The notes beneath the pieces are model-generated. The model worked only from the letters and a program-made list of their open reading frames with translations. It was not told the DNA's origin and ran no database searches. 18,738 nt of DNA, from positions 1-18,738 of the forward strand of contig JAABOA010000238.1 in NCBI GenBank assembly GCA_015680635.1, read 5' to 3'. The position numbers and the translations under genes were made by a program. The stretch is from Lunasporangiospora selenospora (taxonomy: Eukaryota > Mortierellomycota > Mortierellomycetes > Mortierellales > Mortierellaceae). The stretch's first letter is position 1; each line of letters starts with the position of its first letter. This document shows positions 1-9,941 of this stretch, piece after piece.

Positions 1-1590
1 CCCCCCCCCCTTCCTCACCCTGCCCCCCTTTTCCTCGATATTCAGGAATGGCGGTTCCCTTTTCTGCGGTCGTATTTCTAAGATGACTAACCTCAAAGTG
101 ATAAAGGGGAACTGGGGACTAACATGCGAGGGGGAGAAAGAGAGGGACCATCCTTCGATAGGAGGTCGATGCTCAATTGTGCAAAACAACAGATACAGGA
201 TGGTCTCGAAACATGCAACGCTAGACCATGCGATGTCATCCATAGAAATACAGAACAGACTCAGTGACTCCCTTTTTTGGAAGGACGAGATACCGTTACA
301 GAAATGCGGGTTCTAAACACGACAGGTGCCTAGCTAGATCATAGTGAGTAGGTCCCCGGCTGCGTATTTGCCAGACGGTCAAATATTCATGACTAAAAGA
401 TACTCTAAGCATTCGACAGACTTGTACAAGAAAAGATAAGATAAGAAAAGAAAAGGTACATTACATCAATTGATGCTCCATCGAGAAAGTGATTCATATC
501 CCTCTAGAAGCCCTGTCTGAAATAAACAGGAAACGATGAGTATTGTGAATGAATTTGATCCGATGGTCTATTCCTTGCATTTAGCTCTCTTGAGAGGGTC
601 TTTTCATCCCAAAGCTTGGGATTTTGGGCTCTGGTGTACCGACAAGAAGAACAATGGTCATTGTTCCACAATGACTGCGGTCGTACCGAGATTCTGGATT
701 GCCAACGATACCTTCAACTCATCACAGAGCATTGACATGTAAAGCGACAGGGTACCCAATGCTCATATTATTATTAGCTGAAAAATGAGGATTCAACTTA
801 ATACAAGAGGAGAGTAAGACCTGGGTCAACATTGAAGATATGTCAGAAGCAGTATTAGGGCCAATAAGGCCAGAGGGGTAGCAGATGGAAAACAGCCAAC
901 TCCGTATTCATGGCGCCGTTGGTTCAAGCACTGGAGGTGTCAGGAATCCATTCGATGTAGCTCCAGTACATTCTCTAGTTGAAATACGAGGCACTGCAAC
1001 TTGGCGTGGGTCCCCATGCACAGCAACCCTTTTTCCTTCTTTTTCTTTGCAGCTGCACTAAAGCGAGCCAATGGTCACGACACTCTTTCCTTGCATACTG
1101 TCCTTGCACAATAGCCAAATCTATGCGAGTCCTTCCCTTTGTGCTCGAGGGCTACCTGCAGAGTGCCCAATGCCCCAAGACTTGGGCCCAATGCGACGGA
1201 GGTTAACGGACACTTTTATTCCATGCTGATGCTTGTTTTGCATGGTGGTCCTTGGACTTTGGCTGCATCCATCTGTCCCGCGCTTGCCTCTTGACCGAAG
1301 CTAACAGGCTCTCACTCAAGTTTGTTCTGTCTTGGGGGTCAAGAAAGAGAGAAGCGTTGCATATTGCTTTGGTTCCACCAGACGCGCACTGTGGTAGGAC
1401 GAGCAGACAGAGAGACCTATGGCCGTTACAAGAGGTGTGGGGGTGGGTCAAGCACTGGACAGAGAGAAAGGAGAAGCGAGTGACCAGCCCTGGACAAGCC
1501 GAAGGCAAAGCGGACAAAAATTTTGGAGTCAGGCGATCAAGGTCCGACAGAGTCGTCGTGTCATTCTTTGTTTCCCCACTGCGACTCTTT

Positions 1591-1659
1591 GCATCCATCT
1601 CATCCGCCCATCCACCCATCCACCCATCCACTCATCCATCCATCCATCCATCCATCCGT
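1591..1659. repeat. CATC/ATCC tetranucleotide microsatellite
   Basis: Imperfect tandem CATC/CACC units become perfect ATCC units toward the right end. The tract gives false Ser/His/Pro-rich frames on the plus strand and Asp/Gly/Trp-Met frames on the minus strand, neither of which is credible as protein. Confidence 0.9.
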
Positions 1660-1939
1660 CTCTGCCGCTCTGGCCTCATACCCATCCGAACCATAGCCAT
1701 TACCGCCTAAAATTGTCTTTGCCCTTTTTCCTGTCGCCTGATTCCTTGCTCCTAGCCAGACATACTCCTGGACTTGCCTTTCACGTTCCTCGTCTCGAGG
1801 AAGCAAACCTCTCCACATTCGGCCATCACTGGCCCGCACCTGACCCACACAGCTCACCCACAGCCTCTTCCCCCTCTGTCTGACACGGACGCCCACTCTG
1901 CCCGTCTCCTGTGGCCCTTTTTACCTCCTGGTCGCGCCT

Positions 1940-1962
1940 TTTCTCTCTCTCTCTCTCTCTTC
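1940..1962. repeat. CT dinucleotide run
   Basis: About ten perfect CT units, embedded in a longer pyrimidine stretch upstream of the TMEM184-like gene. Confidence 0.9.
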
Positions 1963-2080
1963 TCACCTCTCTCTGTCGCTCCCTTTCTGCCCGTGCTCTT
2001 TGGGATCCGTCGTCTGGACCCAATTCACAGTCTCTATTTCATTTCGAACAGCTTGCATCCTCTTTGTATGCTTGCTCGTT

Positions 2081-2128
2081 TATTCATTCATTCACTCCAT
2101 TCATTCATTCATTCATTCACACACACAC
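2081..2128. repeat. CATT tetranucleotide microsatellite running into CA repeats
   Basis: Two blocks of ATTC/CATT units are separated by CACTC and end in a short run of CA. A second CA-rich block lies at about 2227-2252. Confidence 0.9.
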
Positions 2129-2683
2129 CACTCGCTCACTGCGCCAGTCATCCGTATAGTCCTCTGCGGTCACTTGTCCAGCTCTGATCTCGCACACGAC
2201 CTCGCCCCGCAGCATCTCCCCTTCTCACGCACACACGCACACACACTCACACCCTGCCCCCCACCCCTCGTCTTTTTCCTTCCTTCATTTTTTCCATTCT
2301 CTCTGTCCCCTTCCCCATTTCCACAGAACGATCGGGACAAGACAGGGCCCGAATACCCACTCCTTTGTTTAGTCTAGTCTAGCCTTTGTTACCCCTACAT
2401 TCGTCGTGTCTTGCCAAGGAAAGCTTGCCAGACGTCTACCCAAGCCGCGCCTCCCAAAGCACCGCAGCAAAGAAGAAGAGAAAACGGGGCATCTTTGAGC
2501 GAGGAGACACCCACGATCTAGAGCCAACCATCCGCACCCTATCCCAGCCTGCGCCTGGTTGTTCAGAGAGACAAATTGGCCCACTGGCACTCTTTGACTC
2601 TGCCATCACTACTATCACTGCCATCTCCTCCTCCTCCCACCGCCACCGCCACCGCCGCCGCCCCTATCTAGAACATTTCTACG

Positions 2684-2937
2684 ATGGACTCGATCACGCC
2701 AGGAGAGGAAGGAGCAGGGTCAGGAGCAGAGCTGTCGTCGTGGGCGGTATGGCTTGCGGGGTTCTTTGCCATTAGTGCAACCATGATCTCGCTGGTTGCT
2801 ATCTGGATGCAACTCAAGAACTACTGCAAGCCGGTAAGAATCATTGGCCACTCTGGGCACTAAAGAGACTACGCCCACATTCCCCTCCTCCCCCTCTCTT
2901 CTTTCTTTCTTTCGTACCTTGTCCATACTTTGGTCAT

Positions 2938-2985
<48 letters not shown>

Positions 2986-4868
2986 CCTACAATGTCAACA
3001 AATGTGTGGAAACACACGTCTTTCTCCTCGGAAACAACGAGAGAGGGTGTGCGAATGAGAAAAGAAAAAAAAAGGAGAAAGCATCTCCAAAGGAAGCAAA
3101 AAAGACCACAAACATCTGGAAGAGAGGATAAGAATGGAGTAGGAGGCGTTGTAGATCCAAAGTGACCGCAGTTGGCTCTTTCTCACACCTACAGCACATT
3201 CAACTCGTCAGCCATCTACTGCTCCCCCTTCCACCTACCCCTTTCTCTTTGGTCCAAAATAGCCGCTGTGCATACAACCTACATTCGCCGGGCCTCCTGC
3301 TGCGTCTGCTTCTACTGCTTCTCCTCCTTGTCGTCCATCACTTGTTCGACCGTCGACTCTATTCTTCCTCCTCCACACACCCATGCACAATATGCATACT
3401 TTCGATGGCCCACTTGTTTTTTCTATACATCAGAGAGGAAGCAAGAGAAGAAACTGGCATCCAGGGAAATATGCAATTCGCCTCCTCCTGTCGCAAACCC
3501 TCTCCCTCTCCTTCTCTGCCTCTTTCCTTTCGCGGATGATCTTCCGAACTTTGGCTCGTTTTCTCTCTTTCCCTCTCTCCCCTTGACGCCCGGTACGCTG
3601 AGTATATGTGTCATGTTTGTTGTACGTCCGACTAACCAAAAGCGAGAAACGATTGGGTCCCTTCTATTTTTCTTTTTTCCCTTCATATTCCTTTTTCTAT
3701 AAATTGTTCCACGACCCAATAGCTTCTACAACGATACGTAGTCCGCATTCTATGGATGTAAGTCCCGAGTCTGTGCCTTTTCCTCGTCTCTTCTTTTTTC
3801 CTTTTCTTTCTTCTCGTTCGCTTTGGGCACACAAGAGTGGTCGGGTTCGATACACACAACAACTAAAAAAAAGGGCACCAAAAGAACAAAAAAGAGGAGG
3901 AACGACCTCAGGGGAGGGAATGACAGGGTTTTGATTCCTTAACAAGGCAAAGAAGAAAACAATGAGCGAATAATCAGTGGAAAGCAGGGGAGGAGAGAGA
4001 GCCGAGCAAAGAGGAGAGTGTGAGAAGGGACAAACTGGTAACCACGAGAATGCGCGCGATTTCGAGATGGTGCAATTGGGCCCTCCGATGGAGCCGATGT
4101 AAGAGAGAGAGGTACAAGAACACAAGCGAGACCTAGGGGAGAGAACTGCGTTCCTTTTTTTTTTTTGCGCGCGTAAATGAGAAAAGGAGAGAGGGGATTG
4201 TGGTTTTTGTCCCTGGCTGCAGTCGCTTTTTTGTGTGTGCTGCGGTTACCATTGTTGATGTTGCTGTTGCTGTTGTTTGTCTGCAGTCTTTTCTTTTTTT
4301 GGTCATGTCGTTGGTCCACTCACCGTCGCTCGAACTGCAGTTGCAGCTGCAGTAGGTTCTTTGCTCGATTGCTCGGTCACTCTGTGCTGCTCCTCCATGG
4401 AGAAAAATTAAAAAAAAAAAAAAAAAAAAAAAGAGTAGGGGGAGAGGATGAGGAAAGGCAGTGCTTGCATGAACTGCAGCAAATTTTGCATCAACACACA
4501 CACATATGCACACAACACACATCCAAACAAAATAGAACGTTACTATCCTTGGTGAACATTAGTTGGATGACTGTGCAGTGCAGTGCATCGGGTCCTCCAA
4601 CCCCCATTTGCTCGATAGGTCCACAGGGCTTATCATTTCTCTGCTTCTTGCTCTCTCTTGCTCGGTCAACACCTCTCCACACATCACACCTACATTGCAT
4701 GCATGCAAGGCAGTTGCCTCCCCTCATTTTTGCCAGCGCTACTGAGCTATCTGGGGCAAGCAGCGACTTTTTTTTTTTTTTGCCATTTGCCTTTTGCCTT
4801 TTGCCCTTTCACCCGATCTGGTGTGACCATTATTTGCTAATCTAGACTCATACCCACAGTATTTCTGA

Positions 4869-4899
<31 letters not shown>

Positions 4900-7415
4900 G
4901 AGAGAAGGGGAAGAGAGAAGGGGAAGAGAGAAGGGGAAGGGTGAAAGAAAAAAAAGAAAGGATGTGTGTTTATGAGACTCATAACCCATGTACTCTTTGA
5001 CCCCTTCCTGGGTACTCTCTTGTGTTCTCTTTAGGGTGCCGATCTTTGCTCTCTCATCTTGGATCTCACTCGTCTCGCTGGATGCAGCCTTTTACATCGA
5101 TGCCTTCAGGGATATTTATGAGGTAAGATACGCATTTTTTTTTTAAATTTTCCTAGAATGGGTACTCAGTCCGAAACGAAACTTCAATAGTAGTTTCATA
5201 TACCCCAGATGCACACCGTGCACCATTGAAAATTTGGTCCCATAGAAGCAGAGCAGCTCACATCTTTCTCACACACAAACCGAACATGCTCTCCTCACTA
5301 GGCATTTGTCATCTACTGTTTCTTTACCCTGTTGGTCTACTACCTGGGAGGTGAGCGCTCACTGATCGTCTCGCTGCATGGCCGGCCCTATACCAAACAC
5401 ATGTTCCCTGTCAGCCTTTGGTCCAAGGATGTGGACGTAAGTAGCTGTGTAACTCCCCATCCATTGGTCCCACATCCGTGTGAATGCAAGAAAAGAAACA
5501 AGCACACACGCAAACTCCCCCTTTTCTTAAATTTTTTTTATAGGTGGGTGACCCATACACATTCTTATTCATCAAGCGTGGCATCCTCCAATATGTCTAT
5601 GTCAAGCCAATCCTTGCAGTCATTACAATGTACCTCAAGGCCCAAAACCTTTACAATGACGGCTCTATCTCTTGGCAATCTGGTTACTTTTGGGTCTCCG
5701 CCATCTACAACATCAGCGTTTGCTTGAGCCTCTATTGCCTCGGCATGTTCCTTGTAGCCACCAGGGAGGACTTGGATGAGTTTAGGTAAAAAGGAACTTT
5801 CCCCTCCACCCCAACCTCATACAGCAATAGAGAAGTTTGAGGGGCAATTGGGACCCATGGCAACCAAGGAGCACCATTGCAAAATGCTAAACTGCCCGTT
5901 CTTTTTGACACTTGTCCCTTGGACTCGGTGGCTCTCATTGGCATTTAGACCTATCCCCAAGTTTCTCTGCGTCAAGGCGGTCATCTTTTTCTCGTTCTGG
6001 CAGGGAGTTGCCATCTCCTTCCTGGTCGCTGCGGGTGTCCTCCGTTACAGTAAGCAATTCATACCCTTTTGCCTTCCACTAGCTATGGCCTTTACCTGCT
6101 TTACGCTGACGATCGAGGACTAATGCATATCCACTCTTGCCACCTCTTACAGCGTCAGGTGAAATGGCTGTCGCCATCCAGGACTTTTTAATCTGCTTTG
6201 AGATGGTTTTTGCAGCTATTGGCCACTGGTAAGTCTTTGTTTTTACATGTACCTCTATAGACCCATTCCATGACTAGGAGCCATCTCAGCTAACTCTTAA
6301 CCTTTTTGTAAATCTTCTTCTTTAGGTATGCCTTTTCACATGAAGACTATCTCGAGCCAAATATTCAATCAGCCCGCGTACCCATCTACTATGCCATTCG
6401 CGATGCTCGAGGGATGCAGGACATCTTTCAAGATTCGCTCGAAACCCTTCGTGGTACTCGCTTCAACTACAGAACCTTCGAACCCTCTGAAGGTATCGCT
6501 ACTCAAGGCCGGAGTCGTAACAGTCGTGTCAAGGCAGGTTTGCGATACTCGGATGGCGGTGCTTGTAAGTACTGGGTTCAGGATGCGGTCTGCGTAGATT
6601 GTGACGATTCTCAGGATAGTTCAGTATGTTCACAGACTTGTCAACCAAGCGATCCCCCCTCCCATTCAAAAAACTCTTCAACATCCTCGTCCAATGTATC
6701 TTCCCCACCCACGTCTCGGTCACGTCAACAACAACAATTGCAACATCAACAGCAGGCTGCTGTAGCGATTGGAGGCGTGTTTGAAAAGATGGCCGCGATG
6801 AAGGTCGTCTCGCGTGCACCGAGTCTTTTCTTTGCCGATATTTCGGACGATGAACAGGAGCACTGCTCTGCGTTACCTGCAGGAGAAGGTCGCCCAGATA
6901 CAGAATTGTCCGATGAGGCGCTGTACCAGGCCAGCAAACTGCTCAAGTTTGGAGATTACAACTTTCCTGCAATTGATGCTTCCTTCTCGGACAGCATCAA
7001 TCAACCGGACCCACGACAGAGTCGTGGCCCTCGTGGCCCCGTGGGTCTTGGTGGCCCTGAGGATACCTTTTCTCCAACGAGCACTACTCCAGCAATGACA
7101 AGCCTAAGGTCTACATCGGATCATTTCCATTGGGCCTTTTGGAAAGGTCAAGACGACTCTTCCACGCCTCCAGTATCACGCAGTAGTACCACCCCTATTG
7201 CCCCTACTGCTATCCCTACAACCATTGCTGCCGCTACTTTTCTTCAGTCTGACCGCAAGACAACTGTGGCTATAAATGTCCCACGTGCAGGATGTGTCGA
7301 TAATGTGAATGGATTCGTACCGCAACCAAAGTCATCTCGTCGAGTATCGCCTCAGCATTCGCCGCGGTCCTCGCAGGCCACACCGTCTCAGTTCCAGCCT
7401 ATTATTCAAGGATAG
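2684..7415 (+). CDS. TMEM184/OST-alpha family (DUF300) seven-pass membrane protein, eight exons
   Basis: Exons read from family conservation and GT-AG sites are 2684-2833, 3723-3757, 5035-5122, 5302-5436, 5544-5785, 5949-6049, 6153-6228 and 6326-7415. Together they give 1917 bases, 638 residues, with every junction in frame. Family hallmarks are LLQRYVVRILWMVPI (51-65), GGE (107-109), RGILQYVYVKP (148-158), KFLCVKAVIFFSFWQG (221-236) and the last membrane segment (about 256-278). Predicted membrane segments are about 19-44, 56-77, 92-107, 150-167, 183-208, 223-248 and 256-278. The tail (about 279-638) starts with the family-typical RGTRFNYRTFEPSEG and continues Ser/Gln/Pro-rich, including a poly-Gln stretch. 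The start is firm: a TAG lies in frame at 2669-2671 and the context is ACGATGG. By family knowledge this is an integral membrane protein related to vertebrate OST-alpha/TMEM184 and plant LAZ1. Its fungal substrate is unknown. Branch-point-like CTAAC/CTAAT motifs occur in introns 1, 6 and 7. Confidence 0.93.
2834..3722 (+). other. Intron 1 of the TMEM184-like gene (889 bases)
   Basis: The donor is GTAAGA after CCG (phase 0). The acceptor is CCAATAG just before exon 2, and a CTAAC branch-point-like motif lies near 3632. No gene is visible inside. It contains a long CT run (about 2944-2983) and C/T-rich DNA throughout. The short frames seen in it are low complexity. Confidence 0.85.
2944..2983. 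repeat. Long CT dinucleotide run in intron 1
   Basis: About 19 consecutive CT units, a perfect homopyrimidine tract on the transcribed sense strand. It lies about 110 bases downstream of the 5' splice site of intron 1. Confidence 0.95.
4410..4432. repeat. Poly(A) homopolymer in intron 2
   Basis: A run of about 23 A residues preceded by AAAAATT. It has no flanking target-site duplication and no upstream retroelement sequence that I can recognise, so I call it a simple homopolymer. Confidence 0.85.
4768..4807. repeat. T run followed by TTTTGCC heptamer repeats
   Basis: Fourteen T residues, then three near-perfect copies of (C)CATTTGC/CTTTTGC-type heptamers. It sits inside intron 2. Confidence 0.75.
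4867..4936. repeat. GA run plus three 13-bp purine repeats
   Basis: About 14 GA units (4867-4896) are followed by three exact tandem copies of AAGAGAGAAGGGG at 4898-4910, 4911-4923 and 4924-4936. The block is about 70 bases of uninterrupted purine on the sense strand, about 100 bases upstream of the exon 3 acceptor. Confidence 0.95.
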
Positions 7416-7463
7416 ATCATACCCCAAGAAGAATCGGAACGATAAAGTGTGCAAATGTATATA

Positions 7464-7480
7464 AATAAATATTAAATAAA
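7464..7480 (+). terminator. Tandem AATAAA poly(A) signals of the TMEM184-like gene
   Basis: Perfect AATAAA hexamers lie at 7464-7469 and 7475-7480, about 50-65 bases after the stop codon, in an A/T-rich stretch. They are good candidates for cleavage and polyadenylation signals. Confidence 0.7.
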
Positions 7481-8240
7481 AGAAATACTATGACCTCTTG
7501 AAAAAGTAAAGGATAGATGGAAAGGGGTGTTAAACAGGCGGGTAAAGACCACTCTCCAAGGAATCTTGAATAGAAGAGCTCCAAGGTCAGAGACGTTTGG
7601 TCGGAGAGAGAGGTTTAAACTGGCTTTGTACCTGACAAGGATATATTTCCAGACTGTCTTTATTCAAACCACCCTCGACTCATTCCACAGTCTGCGGTTC
7701 GTTTGTATCAGGATCGTCAAGAGTGTATCAAAGACTCGACAATTTGGAGACGAGAGCCTCGATACACTGTGGCGATTGTCGTCTCAACTCGGTTGTTTGT
7801 AGTCAGCTTTCTAGATTCCTCTAGTAATGAATAGGGAAGCAGTTGGACCACCAATGACACAGAGAGCGACTAAAGACATGACGAGAATATTTTCTTCTAT
7901 TTTGGATGCTCCCGACTTGATAGACACAAGCGAACAACCGATTGGGAAGAAAAAGCTGCCTTCCCTGCTCTACAGCCTCATGTTTGCCATTTCGTGGTCT
8001 GACCTTGGTCAGTTAGTGGGGCAGCAAAGGCCTCCAATTGAGCTACAGATTGGTACAATAGACAAACTTTGTCCCCCTTTCCAGGGACCATTGCTGCCAC
8101 ACCCTGTACCTTTGGCCCTGGAGGGAGATGTTTGCTTGAGGCGCAGCGACATTGCATCTTCAACTCCATCTCTCTCTCCTCATTACCATCATCAGCATTA
8201 CCCTCATCTTCCTCCTCATTTTCACATCCTGATTCAGAAG
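7481..8240 (+). other. Intergenic DNA and leader of the first F-box gene; open frame not accepted as coding
   Basis: From 7827 an open frame runs without a stop into the F-box gene at 8241 and would add 138 residues. I do not accept it as coding. The four other genes of the family start at the homologous Met with no such extension. The added sequence has no recognisable domain, and its last part is the CATC/TCCTC leader typical of this family (about 8160-8222). Nothing else is recognisable between 7481 and 8160. Confidence 0.55.
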
Positions 8241-9686
8241 ATGGACCAGGCTCTCTCACTCCCAGAGATTAAAAACCACATTGGTTCGTTTCTCTCTCAT
8301 CGCCACCGCAAAACCTGTGCACTTGTCTCTCGAACTTGGTGCGAGTCCATGAAGCCCTGGATATGGCATCACGTTGCTATTCGCTTTGGTGACTCAACTG
8401 AAAAACTGACTGCTATCCACAAGAACAGATCAAATGCTCGTAAACTCACCCTTGACTGGAGTATTGTAACCATCGAGGTCTATGAATGGTTCGACAGACT
8501 TCAGGCTCTTTATATCCAATTCAGTGATTGCCCAAAGACCACCACAGACTCAATCGTGGCTCTGATCCGACGCAACCAATCCTCGCTTCGAAACATTTCG
8601 GACAACCTCAATAGAAGGTTTAGCGAACCCTTGCTCGGGGCATTTTCTGAATGTTCCTCGCTGGAATCATTGCATTGTATAGAGACTCTTATCAATGAAA
8701 GAGCTCATATGGAGTCGTTTCTACAGATCTGTTCTCGATTGACAACACTGAGCCTGACTGCTTTTTGGTTTACAGGGTCGACCCACCTACTACTCCAAGG
8801 CCAATTGTTTGCCAATATCGAGCATGCCCAATTGCATAGCTCCAACAACGCGTTTCAGTTGGATATCCTGAGAGCATGTCCAAACCTCAAGACGTTGTCC
8901 ATTTATTTAGCAGAGTCGTTCACTATCGACGAGCTCTTGGACGTTGCGATCCATTGCTGTAAACAGCTTTGTGCTTTCCATTACAGCCGCACTAAGCGTC
9001 TCAGCGAGGAAGATTTTAAGAGGCTTGCTCTGAGATTGCCTCCAATGAAGTATCTCCAAGGACCTAGCTTTCAATACTATTTTCCCTTGACCAATTCACC
9101 ACTTGCTCGTCATTTCGAGACACTACAGGCCATTCAGTTGCCACCCATCCCGCGTAATAGTAGCGAAAATGCTCAAACAATCTTCAGCTCTTGTCCCAAT
9201 CTGCGTTCATTTACAGGGGGGTTTATCTACGCCAGTGATATCGAGTCCGGAAAACCATGGGTGTGTCAGAAAATCCAAAGTCTTGCAATCCGAATCCTGG
9301 TGCACAATCACAATCAACATCTCCACTCAGTTGTCTGTGACCGACTATCCAAGCTCACGCAGCTGCGTATTCTACACTTGCGGAGGAGAGAGGGTCATAT
9401 TACATCTAATTCTCTTTGGGGAGAGCTCTTACTCCAGCTGGGTCAAGGGCTAGAGTTGCTGGGATCGCTCAAGAGGCTAGCACAGCTAGGTGTTGGGAAT
9501 CTGCGAGAAATTTGGCAAGCGGAGGAAATCGAATGGATGATTCAGGCATGGCCTAATCTTGAAGCCATCTATGGAGGACATGGCGGAAATGATGAGGTAT
9601 ACTCGAGGCTATGTGAACGGATGGGTGAATCAAGGGTTCTCTCGGGATGTCCATGTTTTGATATCATGAATTACGTAGAGCTTTGA
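8241..9686 (+). CDS. F-box/LRR-like protein, array copy 1
   Basis: Encodes 481 residues, intronless. The start is set by alignment: the five copies open M-(D/E)-x-ALS-(L/I)-PEI, and AGAAGATGG fits the shared start context. An earlier in-frame Met at 7827 is judged to lie in the leader. The F-box-like domain is about residues 4-44, with LPEI, a C-A-L-V-S-R core and W-I-W at its end. It is followed by leucine-rich, RNI-like segments such as CSRLTTLSL, ACPNLKTLSI and SCPNLRSF. The conserved PWVCQK motif lies near 335, and the C-terminal block IEWMIQAWPNLEAIY is present. It ends YVEL, where copies 2-4 end FIDL. By family knowledge the F-box would bind Skp1 and the repeat region a target protein for ubiquitination; neither partner can be named. 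It is the most divergent complete copy and lacks the basic insertion of copies 3 and 4. Confidence 0.9.
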   Translation: MDQALSLPEIKNHIGSFLSHRHRKTCALVSRTWCESMKPWIWHHVAIRFGDSTEKLTAIHKNRSNARKLTLDWSIVTIEVYEWFDRLQALYIQFSDCPKTTTDSIVALIRRNQSSLRNISDNLNRRFSEPLLGAFSECSSLESLHCIETLINERAHMESFLQICSRLTTLSLTAFWFTGSTHLLLQGQLFANIEHAQLHSSNNAFQLDILRACPNLKTLSIYLAESFTIDELLDVAIHCCKQLCAFHYSRTKRLSEEDFKRLALRLPPMKYLQGPSFQYYFPLTNSPLARHFETLQAIQLPPIPRNSSENAQTIFSSCPNLRSFTGGFIYASDIESGKPWVCQKIQSLAIRILVHNHNQHLHSVVCDRLSKLTQLRILHLRRREGHITSNSLWGELLLQLGQGLELLGSLKRLAQLGVGNLREIWQAEEIEWMIQAWPNLEAIYGGHGGNDEVYSRLCERMGESRVLSGCPCFDIMNYVEL

Positions 9687-9704
9687 TATCACTATCTAAG
9701 GGAC

Positions 9705-9710
9705 AATAAA
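9705..9710 (+). terminator. AATAAA poly(A) signal candidate after F-box copy 1
   Basis: A perfect AATAAA lies 19 bases after the stop codon. The gap to the next start codon is only 255 bases, so 3' processing must be close to the stop. Confidence 0.5.
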
Positions 9711-9841
9711 CATGAGATCAAGTCCCCAGTGTATCCGTCAAAAAGGATGATTTCTCCTCACAACTCGCTCTCGAGCAGGTGAAGAATAGTCATTTTCAAT
9801 GACACAAGAAACAGTTGAAAGGAAAGAGGTGAACGCCTCTT

Positions 9842-9941
9842 GTCTTTGTTGCGGTTCGAAAAACCTTAAACTTGTGCATCAAAGCATTTCCTTCATCAAC
9901 ATCCAACATCAGCTTCATCAACATCAGTTCTCATTCAGGAA
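9842..9941 (+). promoter_or_regulatory. Leader of F-box copy 2 with motif shared with copy 3
   Basis: The block AAACCTTAAACTTGTGCATC followed by AAAGCA (about 9861-9886) matches a block at 13232-13257 upstream of copy 3. Both lie 60-85 bases before the start codon and are followed by TTCATC/CATC-type repeats (about 9890-9926). The retention suggests a core promoter or transcript start region, but shared ancestry alone could explain it. No TATA box is evident. Confidence 0.4.

Larger units (their letters stand above)
1..2683. other. Gene-free upstream flank, pyrimidine-rich with microsatellites
   Basis: I see no gene here. The open frames are short, overlap on both strands, match no family I know, and several are translations of simple repeats. 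From about 1560 to 2680 the plus strand is strongly C/T-rich. It holds a CATC-type repeat, two runs of CT, a CATT repeat, CA runs and a CCACCG run. The last few hundred bases probably form the promoter and 5' leader of the TMEM184-like gene starting at 2684. A GATAAGATAAG stretch lies near 435-446, but there is no basis to call it a functional GATA-factor site. A gene ending on the far left outside the window cannot be excluded. Confidence 0.6.
3758..5034 (+). other. Intron 2 of the TMEM184-like gene (1277 bases)
   Basis: The donor GTAAGT interrupts the Met-62 codon (AT|G) and the acceptor is CTCTTTAG. No coding sequence or structured RNA is recognisable inside. It carries a 23-base A run, a T run followed by TTTTGCC repeats, a GA run and a 13-bp purine repeat. 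It is much longer than the last five introns of the same gene (97-179 bases). Confidence 0.85.

Noticed and set aside
1203-1896. Overlapping frames on both strands of 98-154 residues around the CATC repeat
   Set aside because: Composition is dictated by the microsatellite, and no domain is recognisable.
4400-4435. Poly(A) run as the tail of an inserted retroelement
   Set aside because: No element body or target-site duplication is visible, and T and GA runs nearby suggest ordinary slippage-prone intron DNA.
4177-4845. 222-residue plus-strand frame in intron 2
   Set aside because: It crosses the poly(A) run and other simple repeats, matches no family, and lies between firmly placed exons.
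6565-6570. GTAAGT inside exon 8 of the TMEM184-like gene as a splice donor
   Set aside because: The reading through it (GGACKYW) fits the family, and the frame stays open and conserved on both sides.
9848-9868. GGTTCGAAAAACC as a possible tRNA T-arm
   Set aside because: No acceptor, D or anticodon arms fit around it, and it lies in the leader of copy 2.
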